From a bacterium HR25 (GTDB taxonomy: Bacteria > Chloroflexota > Dehalococcoidia > SM23-28-2 > HRbin24), in assembly GCA_002898615.1 (NCBI GenBank), contig BEIB01000027.1, forward strand, positions 1 to 10,761: a stretch of 10,761 nucleotides of DNA. Direction: 5' to 3'. A program made the translations under genes and the position numbers. Position 1 is the stretch's first letter; every line of letters begins with the position of its first letter. Shown in pieces: positions 1 through 6,385 of this stretch. The notes under the pieces were generated by a model, which was not told the origin of the DNA, made no database searches, and saw only the letters and a list, made by a program, of their open reading frames with translations.

Positions 1-348
1 CTTCCTGCCACCGGCGATGCACAGGTGCACCCGGCGTCGCTCTCGCTTCAGGGCGGCCACCTCACGGTAGAGGACGCGCAGGAGGAGGGCGGCCTCCTCC
101 TCGCTGGTGATGTCGCGGGGGGAGAACCGTCCATCCTTTATGGGGACGTAGCGGAAGACCACGGGCGGGTCGCGGCGGGCGTAGTGCTCCTCCTCCGCCT
201 TGAGGCGGGGTAGGGAATCGCCCAGGGCGGAGGGCTCGGTGTGGACCACCACTACCTGGCCGATGGCGAAGCCCCGCGCCAGCAGGACGTCCAGGGTAAG
301 GGTCACCACCTGGGGCTCGCTACCCAGGGTGGCCACTATGGCATCCAC
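1..348 (-). CDS. CARF-fold CRISPR-associated protein, NE0113 (ring nuclease/Csm6-related) family, N-terminal part
   Basis: The minus strand is open from a stop at 418-420 down to position 1, where the window cuts it. From a GTG at 346-348 it gives 116 residues. Near the start is A-T-L-G-S-E-P-Q-V-V-T-x-T-L, then a beta strand V-V-V-V-H-T, and at the cut edge I-A-G-G-R-K. These match the opening strand, nucleotide-contacting loop and I-A-G-G-R-K motif of the Cas_NE0113 family, a CARF-type Rossmann protein found with type III CRISPR systems. Family members bind cyclic oligoadenylate, and some degrade it. Whether this one is a ring nuclease or the sensor half of a longer effector depends on the missing C-terminus. 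GTG 334-336 is another possible start; no ATG is available. It diverges from aroQ. The family call rests on motifs read by eye. Confidence 0.77.
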   Translation of the reverse strand, partial: MDAIVATLGSEPQVVTLTLDVLLARGFAIGQVVVVHTEPSALGDSLPRLKAEEEHYARRDPPVVFRYVPIKDGRFSPRDITSEEEAALLLRVLYREVAALKRERRRVHLCIAGGRK

Positions 349-377
349 GACCAGCCACCAGGAACGTTGGTAGCGAG

Positions 378-407
378 AGTTTACCCAGCTACAGGGTAGA
401 GCGTCAA
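378..407 (-). promoter_or_regulatory. Putative sigma-70-like promoter of the CARF gene
   Basis: On the minus strand, TTGACG (402-407) is followed after 18 bases by TAAACT (378-383). Transcription would begin near 371, giving a leader of about 23 bases before the GTG at 348. The -35 box matches consensus at five of six bases and the -10 at four. A short GC hairpin (CCCCC 413-417 / GGGGG 423-427) lies just upstream. The arrangement supports the start placed in the CARF gene. Confidence 0.5.
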
Positions 408-492
408 GAGCGCCCCCTCACTGGGGGACGCCAGCCCGGGCCGCGGCGGGCAGGCGGCCGCCATACGGTTCTAACGGTAGCGCTGGGCGAGT

Positions 493-498
493 TATAAT
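493..498 (+). promoter_or_regulatory. -10 element of the aroQ promoter
   Basis: A perfect TATAAT stands in a GC-rich surrounding, 32 bases before the aroQ GTG. Transcription would begin near 505. The -35 region (about 469-475, TTCTAA/TCTAAC) is poor, so activation or an alternative sigma factor is possible. It is back to back with the CARF promoter, about 85 bases away, so the two genes probably share one control region. Confidence 0.5.
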
Positions 499-530
499 TC
501 CCCATGATGCCCTGACGGGGCGCTGCTGTC

Positions 531-989
531 GTGAGAGTCCTGGTCCTCAACGGCCCGAATCTGAACCTCCTTGGGAGACGGCGGCCGGAGATATACGGCA
601 CCCTGACCCTGAGGGATATCGAGGAGAGGCTGGCCCAGCGCGCCGCCCAGCTAGGGGTGGAGGTGGCCTGCTTCCAGACCAACCACGAGGGAGAACTGAT
701 AGACCTGGTTCAGCGGGAAGGAGAGCGGAGCGACGCCATCATCATCAACCCGGGAGCCTTTACCCACTACTCCTACGCCATCCGTGACGCCCTGGAAGCG
801 GTGGGGCGGCCCGTGGTGGAGGTACACCTGTCCAACATCCACGCCCGCGAACCCTTCCGGCGGCGCTCCGTGGTGGCGGAAGTGGCGCTGGGCCAGGTGA
901 GCGGCCTGGGCTGGCGGGGCTACCTGCTGGCCCTGGAGGCACTGGTGGAGATGCTGCGGGAGGCCACCCCGCCCGATAGCCAGCGGTGA
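531..989 (+). CDS. aroQ: Type II 3-dehydroquinate dehydratase
   Basis: This cytosolic enzyme converts 3-dehydroquinate to 3-dehydroshikimate, step 3 of the shikimate pathway. The 152-residue length is normal for the dodecameric type II family. It opens with the family signature L-N-G-P-N-L-N-L-L-G (6-15), then R17 on the mobile loop and the catalytic Tyr22 in P-E-I-Y-G. Later come I-N-P-G-A-F-T-H (72-79, Asn73 and substrate-site His79), the E-V-H-L-S-N-I-H-A-R-E segment (97-107, catalytic His99) and Arg110. All expected active-site residues are present. The start is GTG at 531, with only a weak purine stretch (GGGG 517-520) ahead of it. No in-frame ATG fits the conserved N-terminus. The next gene begins 175 bases later. 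The aroQ, Xaa-Pro peptidase, efp order is also seen in Bacillus (yqhS-yqhT-efp). Confidence 0.96.
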   Translation: MRVLVLNGPNLNLLGRRRPEIYGTLTLRDIEERLAQRAAQLGVEVACFQTNHEGELIDLVQREGERSDAIIINPGAFTHYSYAIRDALEAVGRPVVEVHLSNIHAREPFRRRSVVAEVALGQVSGLGWRGYLLALEALVEMLREATPPDSQR

Positions 990-1164
990 CGAAGGTGGCC
1001 CGACGCGGCAACGGTCCCGTATCCTGTGACAGGCGGGGAGTGCGAGCGCGGGGGCGCTGGTCGTCGGTCTGGTAGCGTCGGTATCATGACGGAGGACAGG
1101 AACGGGTGGCCGGCGGGCCAGGGGCACGGCCGGCGGACCGAGCGACCATGAAGAGGGGGAGAGC
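990..1164 (+). other. Intergenic spacer aroQ-peptidase, with weak promoter-like -10
   Basis: This 175-base gap shows no convincing gene. TATCAT (1082-1087) matches the -10 consensus at five of six bases, but no acceptable -35 lies 16-18 bases upstream. A small hairpin, AGCGC (1045-1049) with GCGCT (1054-1058), has no T-tract. A 21-codon open frame (1086-1151) begins inside the TATCAT box and has no ribosome binding site, so it is probably chance. The gap leaves room for a separate promoter for the following genes. Confidence 0.3.
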
Positions 1165-2280
1165 ATGGAGCGGCGATTGCAGAGGCTCAGGGAGAGGCTG
1201 GCCCAGGAGGGCCTGGACGCCCTCCTGGTGGGCGCTCCGGTGGAGGACATCTTCAAGACCTACGGGGCCAACCGGCGCTACCTCTCCGGGTTCACCGGCT
1301 CCGTAGGCTGGCTCCTCATCGGCCAGGAGAGGGCCCTCATCGCCGTCGACTTCCGCTACTACGAGCAGGCGGAGCGGGAGGCACCCCATTTCACCCTCTT
1401 CAAGGCGGTGGGCGCCCCGGAGTCCTGGTTCCCGGCGCTGGTCCGGGAGGCCGGCCTCACGGGGGGGCGCATAGGCTACGAGCCCCATAACGTGACGGTG
1501 GCCCAGCAGCAGGCGCTGGTCCGCTGCCTCTCCCAGATGCCCCAGGAGGAGCGACCGCACCTGGTGGCTGCCCCGCCACTGGTGGAGGAGCTGCGGGCCA
1601 TTAAGGAGCCGGAAGAGCTGGACTGGATCCAGCGGGCCGTCGACCTGGCCGACGAGGCGTTCGAGGCGGTAGCCCGCCGCCTGGAGCCCGGATGGACGGA
1701 GGCGCAGGTGGCTTGGGAGATAGAGCGCTACGCCCGCGAACACGGGGCGGACGGCCTCTCCTTCCCCACCATCGTGGCCGCCGGGGAGTGGTCGGCCATG
1801 CCCCACGCCTACCCTCGTGAGCGGCCCATACGGGAGGGGGAGCCCATCGTCATAGACATGGGAGTGCGAGTCAACGGCTACTGCTCGGACCTTACCCGCA
1901 CCATCGTCCTGGGCGAGCCGGATGAGCAGTTCCGCCGCCTGTACGACATCGTCCTGACGGCCCAGCTCACCGCCGAGGAGCTGGTGCGGCCGGGCATGAC
2001 CGGCGAGGAGGCCCACCTGCTGGCCCAGCGGGTCATCGAGGAGGCCGGCTACGGTGAACGGTTCGGCCATGGCCTGGGCCACGGCGTCGGCCTGCTGGTG
2101 CACGAGGCACCCCGCCTGGCTCCCCGCTCCAACGACGTCCTGAAGCCCGGCATGGTGGTCACCATCGAGCCCGGCATCTACATACCGGGCTGGGGCGGTA
2201 TCCGCATCGAGGACATGGTAGTGGTGGAGGAGGCCGGGGTGCGCGTCCTCAGCCACGCCCCCAAGCTCTACAGCCTCTGA
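1165..2280 (+). CDS. M24-family Xaa-Pro aminopeptidase/dipeptidase
   Basis: A cytosolic dinuclear-metal peptidase that removes residues next to proline, serving peptide turnover. At 371 residues it has the two-domain plan: a creatinase-like N-terminal domain (about 1-145, with Y-L-S-G-F-T-G-S near 39-46) and a pita-bread catalytic domain (about 150-371). The five metal ligands are visible: Asp231 (V-I-D-M-G-V), Asp242 (Y-C-S-D-L-T-R-T), His306 (G-H-G-L-G-H-G-V-G-L), Glu335 (T-I-E-P-G-I-Y) and Glu349 (R-I-E-D-M-V). His214 (M-P-H-A-Y-P) and His313 are the usual second-shell histidines. ATG 1165 is preceded by GAGGGGGAGAGC, a good ribosome site. The length fits the short PepQ/YqhT type rather than the roughly 440-residue E. 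coli PepP. The sequence alone does not separate dipeptidase from aminopeptidase activity. Confidence 0.93.
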   Translation: MERRLQRLRERLAQEGLDALLVGAPVEDIFKTYGANRRYLSGFTGSVGWLLIGQERALIAVDFRYYEQAEREAPHFTLFKAVGAPESWFPALVREAGLTGGRIGYEPHNVTVAQQQALVRCLSQMPQEERPHLVAAPPLVEELRAIKEPEELDWIQRAVDLADEAFEAVARRLEPGWTEAQVAWEIERYAREHGADGLSFPTIVAAGEWSAMPHAYPRERPIREGEPIVIDMGVRVNGYCSDLTRTIVLGEPDEQFRRLYDIVLTAQLTAEELVRPGMTGEEAHLLAQRVIEEAGYGERFGHGLGHGVGLLVHEAPRLAPRSNDVLKPGMVVTIEPGIYIPGWGGIRIEDMVVVEEAGVRVLSHAPKLYSL

Positions 2281-2316
2281 GGGACAGGGGCCACACTCTA
2301 CCGAGGTGGTGACGAG

Positions 2317-2877
2317 ATGGTCGAGACCGGTGACCTGAAGCGCGGCATGACCATAGAGGTGGACGGCAACCTCTACCGCATCCTGGACTTCCAGCACCTG
2401 AAGCTAGGGCGGGGCACCGCCCAGGTGCGCCTCAAGCTGCGGGACGTGCGGGGAGGCCACATCATCGAGCGGACGGTGCAGGCAGGGACGCGCTTCCCTC
2501 TGGCCCGAGTGGAGCGAGTGCCCGCCCAGTACCTCTACCGCGACGACGACATCCACTACTTCATGAACACCGAGACCTACGACCAGGTGCCCATGAGCGG
2601 CGAGGCCCTGGGCGATGCCATCCAGTACCTGACGGAGAACTCCCCCTGCGAGCTCCTCATGTACGGCGACCAGGCCATCGGCGTGGAGCTGCCGCCGGCG
2701 GTGGAGCTGCGGGTGGTGGAGACGGAGCCCTGGGTGAAGGGCGACACCGCCCAGGGCGGCACCAAGCCCGCCCGCCTGGAGACCGGGCTGGTGGTCCAGG
2801 TACCTCTGCACATAGGCGAGGGCGACCGCCTGAAGATAGACACCCGCACCGGCGAGTACCTGGGCAAGGTCAGCTAG
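2317..2877 (+). CDS. efp: Translation elongation factor P
   Basis: EF-P binds between the P and E sites of ribosomes stalled at polyproline and promotes peptide bond formation. The 186-residue length is typical. It has an N-terminal KOW-like domain (1-63), a central OB domain (about 66-128) and a C-terminal OB domain (about 130-185), which ends in the signature G-D-R-L-K-I-D-T-R-T-G-E-Y. The functional loop tip reads H-L-K-L-G-R-G-T-A (27-35), so Arg32 sits where E. coli has the modified Lys34. Arginine is also the rhamnosylated residue of EarP-type EF-P, but no earP-like gene is in the window. GAGGTGGT ahead of ATG 2317 is a clear ribosome site. It follows the peptidase gene by 36 bases and is separated from xseA by one base. 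Confidence 0.97.
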   Translation: MVETGDLKRGMTIEVDGNLYRILDFQHLKLGRGTAQVRLKLRDVRGGHIIERTVQAGTRFPLARVERVPAQYLYRDDDIHYFMNTETYDQVPMSGEALGDAIQYLTENSPCELLMYGDQAIGVELPPAVELRVVETEPWVKGDTAQGGTKPARLETGLVVQVPLHIGEGDRLKIDTRTGEYLGKVS

Positions 2878-2878
2878 C

Positions 2879-4075
2879 GTGGCCACCGAACCGGCGGCCT
2901 GGAGCATCTCCCGTCTGGCCAGCGCCCTCTCCCAGCTCCTCTCCAGCGACCCCGACCTGGGCGACCTCTGGCTGGAGGGGGAAGTGTCCAACCTGCGGCG
3001 CACCGCCGCCGGTCACGTCTACTTCACCCTCAAGGACGAGGGCGCCCAGGTGCGCTGCGTCCTCTTTCGCGGTCGCTACGGCGCCGCCGTCCTGGAGAAC
3101 GGTCTCCAGGCGCTGGCCCACGGCCACGTTGACTTCTACGGGGCGCGGGGCGACCTCCAATTTTATGTCGACTACGTGCGGGCGGCCGGCGTAGGCCTGC
3201 GGCAGGCCCAACTGGAGCGGCTGCGGGCGGAGCTGGAAGCGGAAGGGCTCTTCGACCCTGCGCGGAAGCGGCCGCTGCCGGCGTTCCCCCGGCGTGTCGG
3301 CGTCGCCACCTCGCCGGTGGGGGCGGTATTCCATGACATCTGCAACATCATCGCCCGGCGCTGGCCCCTGGCCGAGGTGGTGCTGGCCCCCACGGCGGTG
3401 CAGGGACCGGAGGCCGTCCCTGGCGTGATCGAGGCCCTCCGCCTGCTCAACGAGGAGGCGGTAGACGTCATCATCGTGGCCCGGGGCGGTGGCTCCCTGG
3501 AGGAGCTCTGGGCCTTCAATGAGGAGCCGGTGGTGCGGGCCATCTACGCCAGCCGCGTCCCTGTCATCTGTGGCATCGGGCACGAGCCGGATCTGACCCT
3601 GGCGGACCTGGCGGCAGACCTGCGGGCGCCCACCCCCTCGGCGGCGGCGGAGCTGGCCGTCCCAGACATGGCCGCCCTCCTGCACCGTCTCCGGTCTATA
3701 ATCGCTTCTCTGGAGGAGGAGGCCGAGGAGGCCGTGCGCGGCCGCAGCGCCCTGCTGGCCGGGGCCATGGGCCGCCTGGAGCGGGCGCTGCCAGACCTGG
3801 AAGAGCTGGGCCGCCGCACCCTGGAGCTGGCGCGGCGGTTGCATCAGGCGGGCGGACGGGGCCTGGACGGCCTGGCGGAACGGCTGGCAGCCCTGCAACG
3901 GCACCTGGTGGCCCTGGAGCCCCGGGCTACCCTGGCCCGCGGCTACGCCATAGTGCGCAGGCAGGGCGGGCCAGTGGTGACAGGCATCGAACAGGTGGCC
4001 CCGGGCGACCGCCTGGAGGTGCAGGTGGCCAGGGGCCGCTTTCCGGCCGAGGTGTCAAGACAGTATGGCTTCTGA
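2879..4075 (+). CDS. xseA: Exodeoxyribonuclease VII large subunit
   Basis: Catalytic subunit of ExoVII, which cleaves single-stranded DNA from both ends to acid-soluble oligonucleotides and acts in DNA repair with XseB. The 398 residues comprise an N-terminal OB-fold DNA-binding domain (about 8-103, with W-L-E-G-E-V-S-N and H-V-Y-F-T-L-K-D), the catalytic domain (about 125-265), a helical coiled-coil arm that binds small subunits (about 265-345) and a C-terminal segment (R-G-Y-A-I-V-R, then G-D-R-L-E-V-Q-V). Diagnostic motifs are G-V-A-T-S-P-V-G-A (141-149), A-R-G-G-G-S-L-E-E-L-W-A-F-N (201-214), G-H-E-P-D-L-T-L-A-D (234-243) and R-A-P-T-P-S-A-A-A-E (249-258). The GTG at 2879 lies one base after the efp stop, so translation is probably coupled. 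It overlaps xseB by 11 bases. Confidence 0.96.
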   Translation: MATEPAAWSISRLASALSQLLSSDPDLGDLWLEGEVSNLRRTAAGHVYFTLKDEGAQVRCVLFRGRYGAAVLENGLQALAHGHVDFYGARGDLQFYVDYVRAAGVGLRQAQLERLRAELEAEGLFDPARKRPLPAFPRRVGVATSPVGAVFHDICNIIARRWPLAEVVLAPTAVQGPEAVPGVIEALRLLNEEAVDVIIVARGGGSLEELWAFNEEPVVRAIYASRVPVICGIGHEPDLTLADLAADLRAPTPSAAAELAVPDMAALLHRLRSIIASLEEEAEEAVRGRSALLAGAMGRLERALPDLEELGRRTLELARRLHQAGGRGLDGLAERLAALQRHLVALEPRATLARGYAIVRRQGGPVVTGIEQVAPGDRLEVQVARGRFPAEVSRQYGF

Positions 4076-4337
4076 GGAAGAGCCCTCCTTCGAGGAGCTG
4101 TATCGTCGCCTGGAGGAGGTGGTGGCCAGGCTGGAGGCGGGCGGCCTGGGGCTGGAGGAGGCCATCACCCTCTACGAGGAGGGGATGCGCCTGGCCCGCC
4201 GCTGCCAGGAGATGCTGGACAGCGCCAGGCTGCGCATAACCACCCTGCGGCAGGAGCTGGCCCCCCGCTTCGGCGAGGGGCTGGCCCCTTCCGCCCTGGA
4301 GGAATATCCTAACGGTGAGGAGCTGTCCCTGGGCTGA
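4065..4337 (+). CDS. xseB: Exodeoxyribonuclease VII small subunit
   Basis: Non-catalytic helical subunit; several copies coat the XseA coiled-coil arm and are needed for activity. The 90-residue protein carries the family signature S-F-E-E-L-Y-R-R-L-E-E-V-V-A-R-L-E (8-24), then L-E-E-A-I-T-L-Y-E-E-G and a second helix containing C-Q-E-M-L-D-S-A. It is slightly longer than the usual 60-80 residues because of a low-complexity tail after residue 65. ATG 4065 lies within the end of xseA (11-base overlap), and the stop shares one base with the next start (TGATG), so translation is probably coupled on both sides. Confidence 0.94.
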   Translation: MASEEEPSFEELYRRLEEVVARLEAGGLGLEEAITLYEEGMRLARRCQEMLDSARLRITTLRQELAPRFGEGLAPSALEEYPNGEELSLG

Positions 4338-5014
4338 TGGCTACTCGCACCCTGCGGCTGGACCTGCACACCCACACCTACTACTCACCGGACGCCCTTA
4401 CCTCCCCTGGCAAGTTCGTGATGGCCTGCCTGCAACGGGGGATCAACTGCGTGGCCATCACCGACCACAACACCATCGCCGGGGCTAGGCTCATGCAGCG
4501 CCTCTGTCCTTTCCCCGTCATCATCGGCGAGGAGATCAAGACGGACGCGGGCGACATCGTGGGCCTCTTCCTCCGCGAAGAGGTGCCGCCGGGCCTCCCC
4601 CTGGAGGAAGCGGTGGCCCGGGTGAAGGCCCAGGGCGGGCTGGTGATGGTGCCGCATCCCTTTGATCGCTTCCGCAACAGCCTGGGGGAGGAGGGACTGA
4701 GGCGCATCCTTCCCGCCGTGGACGTCATAGAGACCTTCAATGCCCGCAACATGACGCCAGGAGCGGACGAGCAGGCCCGCCACTTCGCCGCTCTGCAGGG
4801 GATACCGGGCGTGGCGGTGAGCGATGCCCACTCCCCTGGCGAGCTGGGGCGTGCCTGTATCGAGCTGCCCGCCTTCGATGGCCCCCAGGGCTTCCTGGAG
4901 GCGCTGGCGGAGGCCCGGCTGGTGGAGCGGCGGGCGCCGCCCCACGTCCACCTCTACAGCCGCTGGGCCGCCCTGCGCCGACGCGTCTTCGGCTGGCGAC
5001 CGGCCAAGGTGTGA
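4337..5014 (+). CDS. PHP-domain metal-dependent hydrolase/phosphoesterase
   Basis: A free-standing PHP-domain protein of 225 residues with a complete metal site. Motif I is D-L-H-T-H-T-Y-Y-S-P-D (9-19, His11 and His13), motif II I-T-D-H-N-T-I (41-47, Asp43 and His44), then G-E-E-I-K-T (64-69, Glu65/66), motif III V-P-H-P-F-D (105-110, His107), V-I-E-T-F-N (130-135) and motif IV V-S-D-A-H-S (161-166, Asp163 and His165). PHP enzymes of this size hydrolyse phosphoesters such as nucleoside 3',5'-bisphosphates or histidinol phosphate. The Y-S-P-D-A-L segment and E-T-F-N-A-R resemble the general TrpH/CehA-like group rather than HisK, but the substrate cannot be told. ATG 4337 overlaps the xseB stop by one base. 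The next gene begins three bases after the stop, so co-expression is likely. Confidence 0.88.
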   Translation: MATRTLRLDLHTHTYYSPDALTSPGKFVMACLQRGINCVAITDHNTIAGARLMQRLCPFPVIIGEEIKTDAGDIVGLFLREEVPPGLPLEEAVARVKAQGGLVMVPHPFDRFRNSLGEEGLRRILPAVDVIETFNARNMTPGADEQARHFAALQGIPGVAVSDAHSPGELGRACIELPAFDGPQGFLEALAEARLVERRAPPHVHLYSRWAALRRRVFGWRPAKV

Positions 5015-5017
5015 GAC

Positions 5018-5860
5018 GTGCTGAGGCTCGGCTGGTTCTCCACGGCCCGCGGCCAGACCTCCCGCAAGCTGCTGACGGCGGTGCAGGAGGCCATAGATCG
5101 CGGCTACATTCAGGGTCGCATCGTCGTAGTCTTCTGCAACCGCGAGCCCGGGGAGGACGCCAACACCGACGAGTTCTTGCGTCTCGTCCAGGCCTACGGC
5201 ATCCCCCTGGTCACCTTCTCCTACCGGCGCTTTCGCCAGCAGCGGGGCCTCCCGCCCGTGAGGCAGGGGGAGCCCCTGCCGCCCTGGCGCCGCGACTACG
5301 ACCGCGAAGTCATCCGCCTCCTCAGGCCCTACGCCTTCGACATCGCCGTCCTGGCCGGCTACATGCTGGTGGCCAGCGATGTCATGTGTCAGGAGTATGA
5401 CCTGTTGAACCTCCACCCGGCGCCGCCAGGCGGCCCCAAGGGCATCTGGCAGGAGGTCATCTGGCAGCTCATCGAGGCGCGGGCCGAGCGTTCAGGCGTC
5501 ATGATGCACCTGGCGACGCCGGAGGTGGACGAGGGGCCGCCGGTCACCTACTGCCTCTACTCCCTGCGCGGCCCCGATTTCGACCCCCTGTGGCAGCAGA
5601 TGGAGGGACGCGCCCTGGCCGAAGTCCGGGCCACCGAGGGGGAGGAGAACCCTCTCTTCCTCCAGATACGGCGCCACGGCGTGGCCCGGGAGGTGCCCCT
5701 GGTGGTGGAAACGGTGCGCGCCCTGGCCGAGGGCCGGGTGGCCGTCCGAGAGAAGCGGGTGGTGGACGCCCGGGGACGCCCCATCCCGGGCCTCGACCTG
5801 ACGGAGGAGATCGAGAGGCTGGTGGCGGCCTCCCGGGAGGCTGGCCCGGGCGAACGCTGA
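5018..5860 (+). CDS. PurN-like formyltransferase-fold protein
   Basis: 280 residues with a formyltransferase (PurN/Fmt) Rossmann fold. The N-terminus L-G-W-F-S-T-A-R-G-Q-T-S replaces the usual G-x-G-S-N-L-Q of glycinamide ribonucleotide formyltransferase. Next come F-D-I-A-V-L-A-G-Y-M (107-116) and L-L-N-L-H-P-A (129-135), then E-V-D-E-G-P-P-V (169-176). Asn131, His133 and Asp171 therefore occupy the positions of the PurN catalytic triad (Asn106, His108, Asp144 in E. coli). The protein is about 70 residues longer than PurN, with an insert near 68-95 and a C-terminal extension past about 200. A 10-formyltetrahydrofolate-dependent or related transfer is inferred; the acceptor is unknown and a role in purine synthesis is not shown. 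GTG 5018 follows the PHP gene by three bases. Confidence 0.8.
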   Translation: MLRLGWFSTARGQTSRKLLTAVQEAIDRGYIQGRIVVVFCNREPGEDANTDEFLRLVQAYGIPLVTFSYRRFRQQRGLPPVRQGEPLPPWRRDYDREVIRLLRPYAFDIAVLAGYMLVASDVMCQEYDLLNLHPAPPGGPKGIWQEVIWQLIEARAERSGVMMHLATPEVDEGPPVTYCLYSLRGPDFDPLWQQMEGRALAEVRATEGEENPLFLQIRRHGVAREVPLVVETVRALAEGRVAVREKRVVDARGRPIPGLDLTEEIERLVAASREAGPGER

Positions 5861-5873
5861 GGAGGAGATGACC

Positions 5874-6245
5874 ATGCTCTGCCCCTACTGCCGGGCCGAC
5901 TGTTCGCCGCAGGACAACTACTGCCACAACTGCGGCTCCACCCTGGGAGCGCTACGACCGCTCCCGGTGGAGGAGGGGAGGAGCGCCCTGCCGGCGCCTT
6001 CGCTCCCCCTGGTGCCCGTCCTGGCCAGGGGGGCTGCCTATCTCGCCCTGGGTGTGCTGGGGCAGTGGCTGCTGCGCGCCCTGGCCCGGGCGGCCGTCCG
6101 TCAGGCGCTGCGGCCCCTGGCCCCCGCCATCCGCCGTCAGCCCCGGCGGGGCGAGCTGGCCGGGACGGAGGTCCTCCCTCCCCCCGTGGAGGTGAGCGAA
6201 GTCGTCATAGTGCGCCGCATATCCTGGTGGCGCCGCCGCCCGTGA
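5874..6245 (+). CDS. Small zinc-ribbon protein with a hydrophobic segment
   Basis: A 123-residue hypothetical protein. It opens M-L-C-P-Y-C, then C17-H-N-C20-G, a two-knuckle zinc ribbon with Cys3, Cys6, Cys17 and Cys20 (Cys10 is spare). A proline-rich linker leads to a hydrophobic stretch (about 43-66) that could cross the membrane, followed by a strongly basic region with R-R-Q-P-R-R and a terminal W-W-R-R-R-P. This suggests a cytosolic ribbon tethered to the membrane. ATG 5874 is preferred over the in-frame ATG 5868 because GGAGGAG (5861-5867) is six bases before it and almost touches 5868. The stop of the formyltransferase-like gene is 13 bases upstream, so it is probably the last gene of the operon. 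The function is not recognisable. Confidence 0.72.
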   Translation: MLCPYCRADCSPQDNYCHNCGSTLGALRPLPVEEGRSALPAPSLPLVPVLARGAAYLALGVLGQWLLRALARAAVRQALRPLAPAIRRQPRRGELAGTEVLPPPVEVSEVVIVRRISWWRRRP

Positions 6246-6265
6246 GGGGCCTCTCCTGGCCCCTC
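6244..6265. terminator. GC-rich hairpin at the end of the plus-strand operon
   Basis: A perfect 8-base inverted repeat, GAGGGGCC (6244-6251) and GGCCCCTC (6258-6265), surrounds a six-base loop and overlaps the last two bases of the zinc-ribbon stop codon. There is no T-tract on either strand, so it is not a classic intrinsic terminator. It may act with Rho, protect the 3' end, or serve both converging genes. Confidence 0.45.
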
Positions 6266-6310
6266 GCCCGCTGCCCCTGCCCCCCAGGAGCAGGGAGCAC
6301 GGCCCCCGAC

Positions 6311-6349
6311 GGCGGGGGCGGCCGGCCTGTGGCCAGCCCCGGCCCCGCC
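6311..6349. terminator. Second GC-rich inverted repeat between convergent genes
   Basis: GGCGGGG (6311-6317) pairs with CCCCGCC (6343-6349), and a smaller GGCC/GGCC stem (6324-6327, 6331-6334) can form in the loop. It lies downstream of both the zinc-ribbon gene and the minus-strand LLM gene. A further C-run/G-run pair (about 6351-6356 with 6376-6380) is nearer the LLM stop. No T-tract follows any of them. A role in ending one or both transcripts is inferred from position. Confidence 0.35.
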
Positions 6350-6385
6350 GCCCCCCGTCCGATACGGTCTGACACCGGGGGCCGC

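Noticed and set aside
25..213. 62-codon plus-strand frame at the left edge
   Set aside because: It is opposite the CARF-family frame, which carries conserved motifs; this frame shows none.
1086..1151. 21-codon open frame before the M24 peptidase gene
   Set aside because: It starts inside a possible -10 box, has no ribosome site and its peptide shows no leader-peptide feature such as runs of one regulatory amino acid.
1084..2397. 437-codon open frame on the minus strand
   Set aside because: It lies opposite the M24 peptidase gene, whose metal-binding motifs are complete. The frame is open because of GC-rich third positions and its protein shows no domain.
2870..3904. 344-codon open frame on the minus strand
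   Set aside because: Antisense to xseA, with no recognisable domain or start signal.
4385..5416. 343-codon open frame on the minus strand
   Set aside because: Spans two real genes on the other strand and gives a His/Gly/Ala-rich product typical of antisense reading of high-GC genes.
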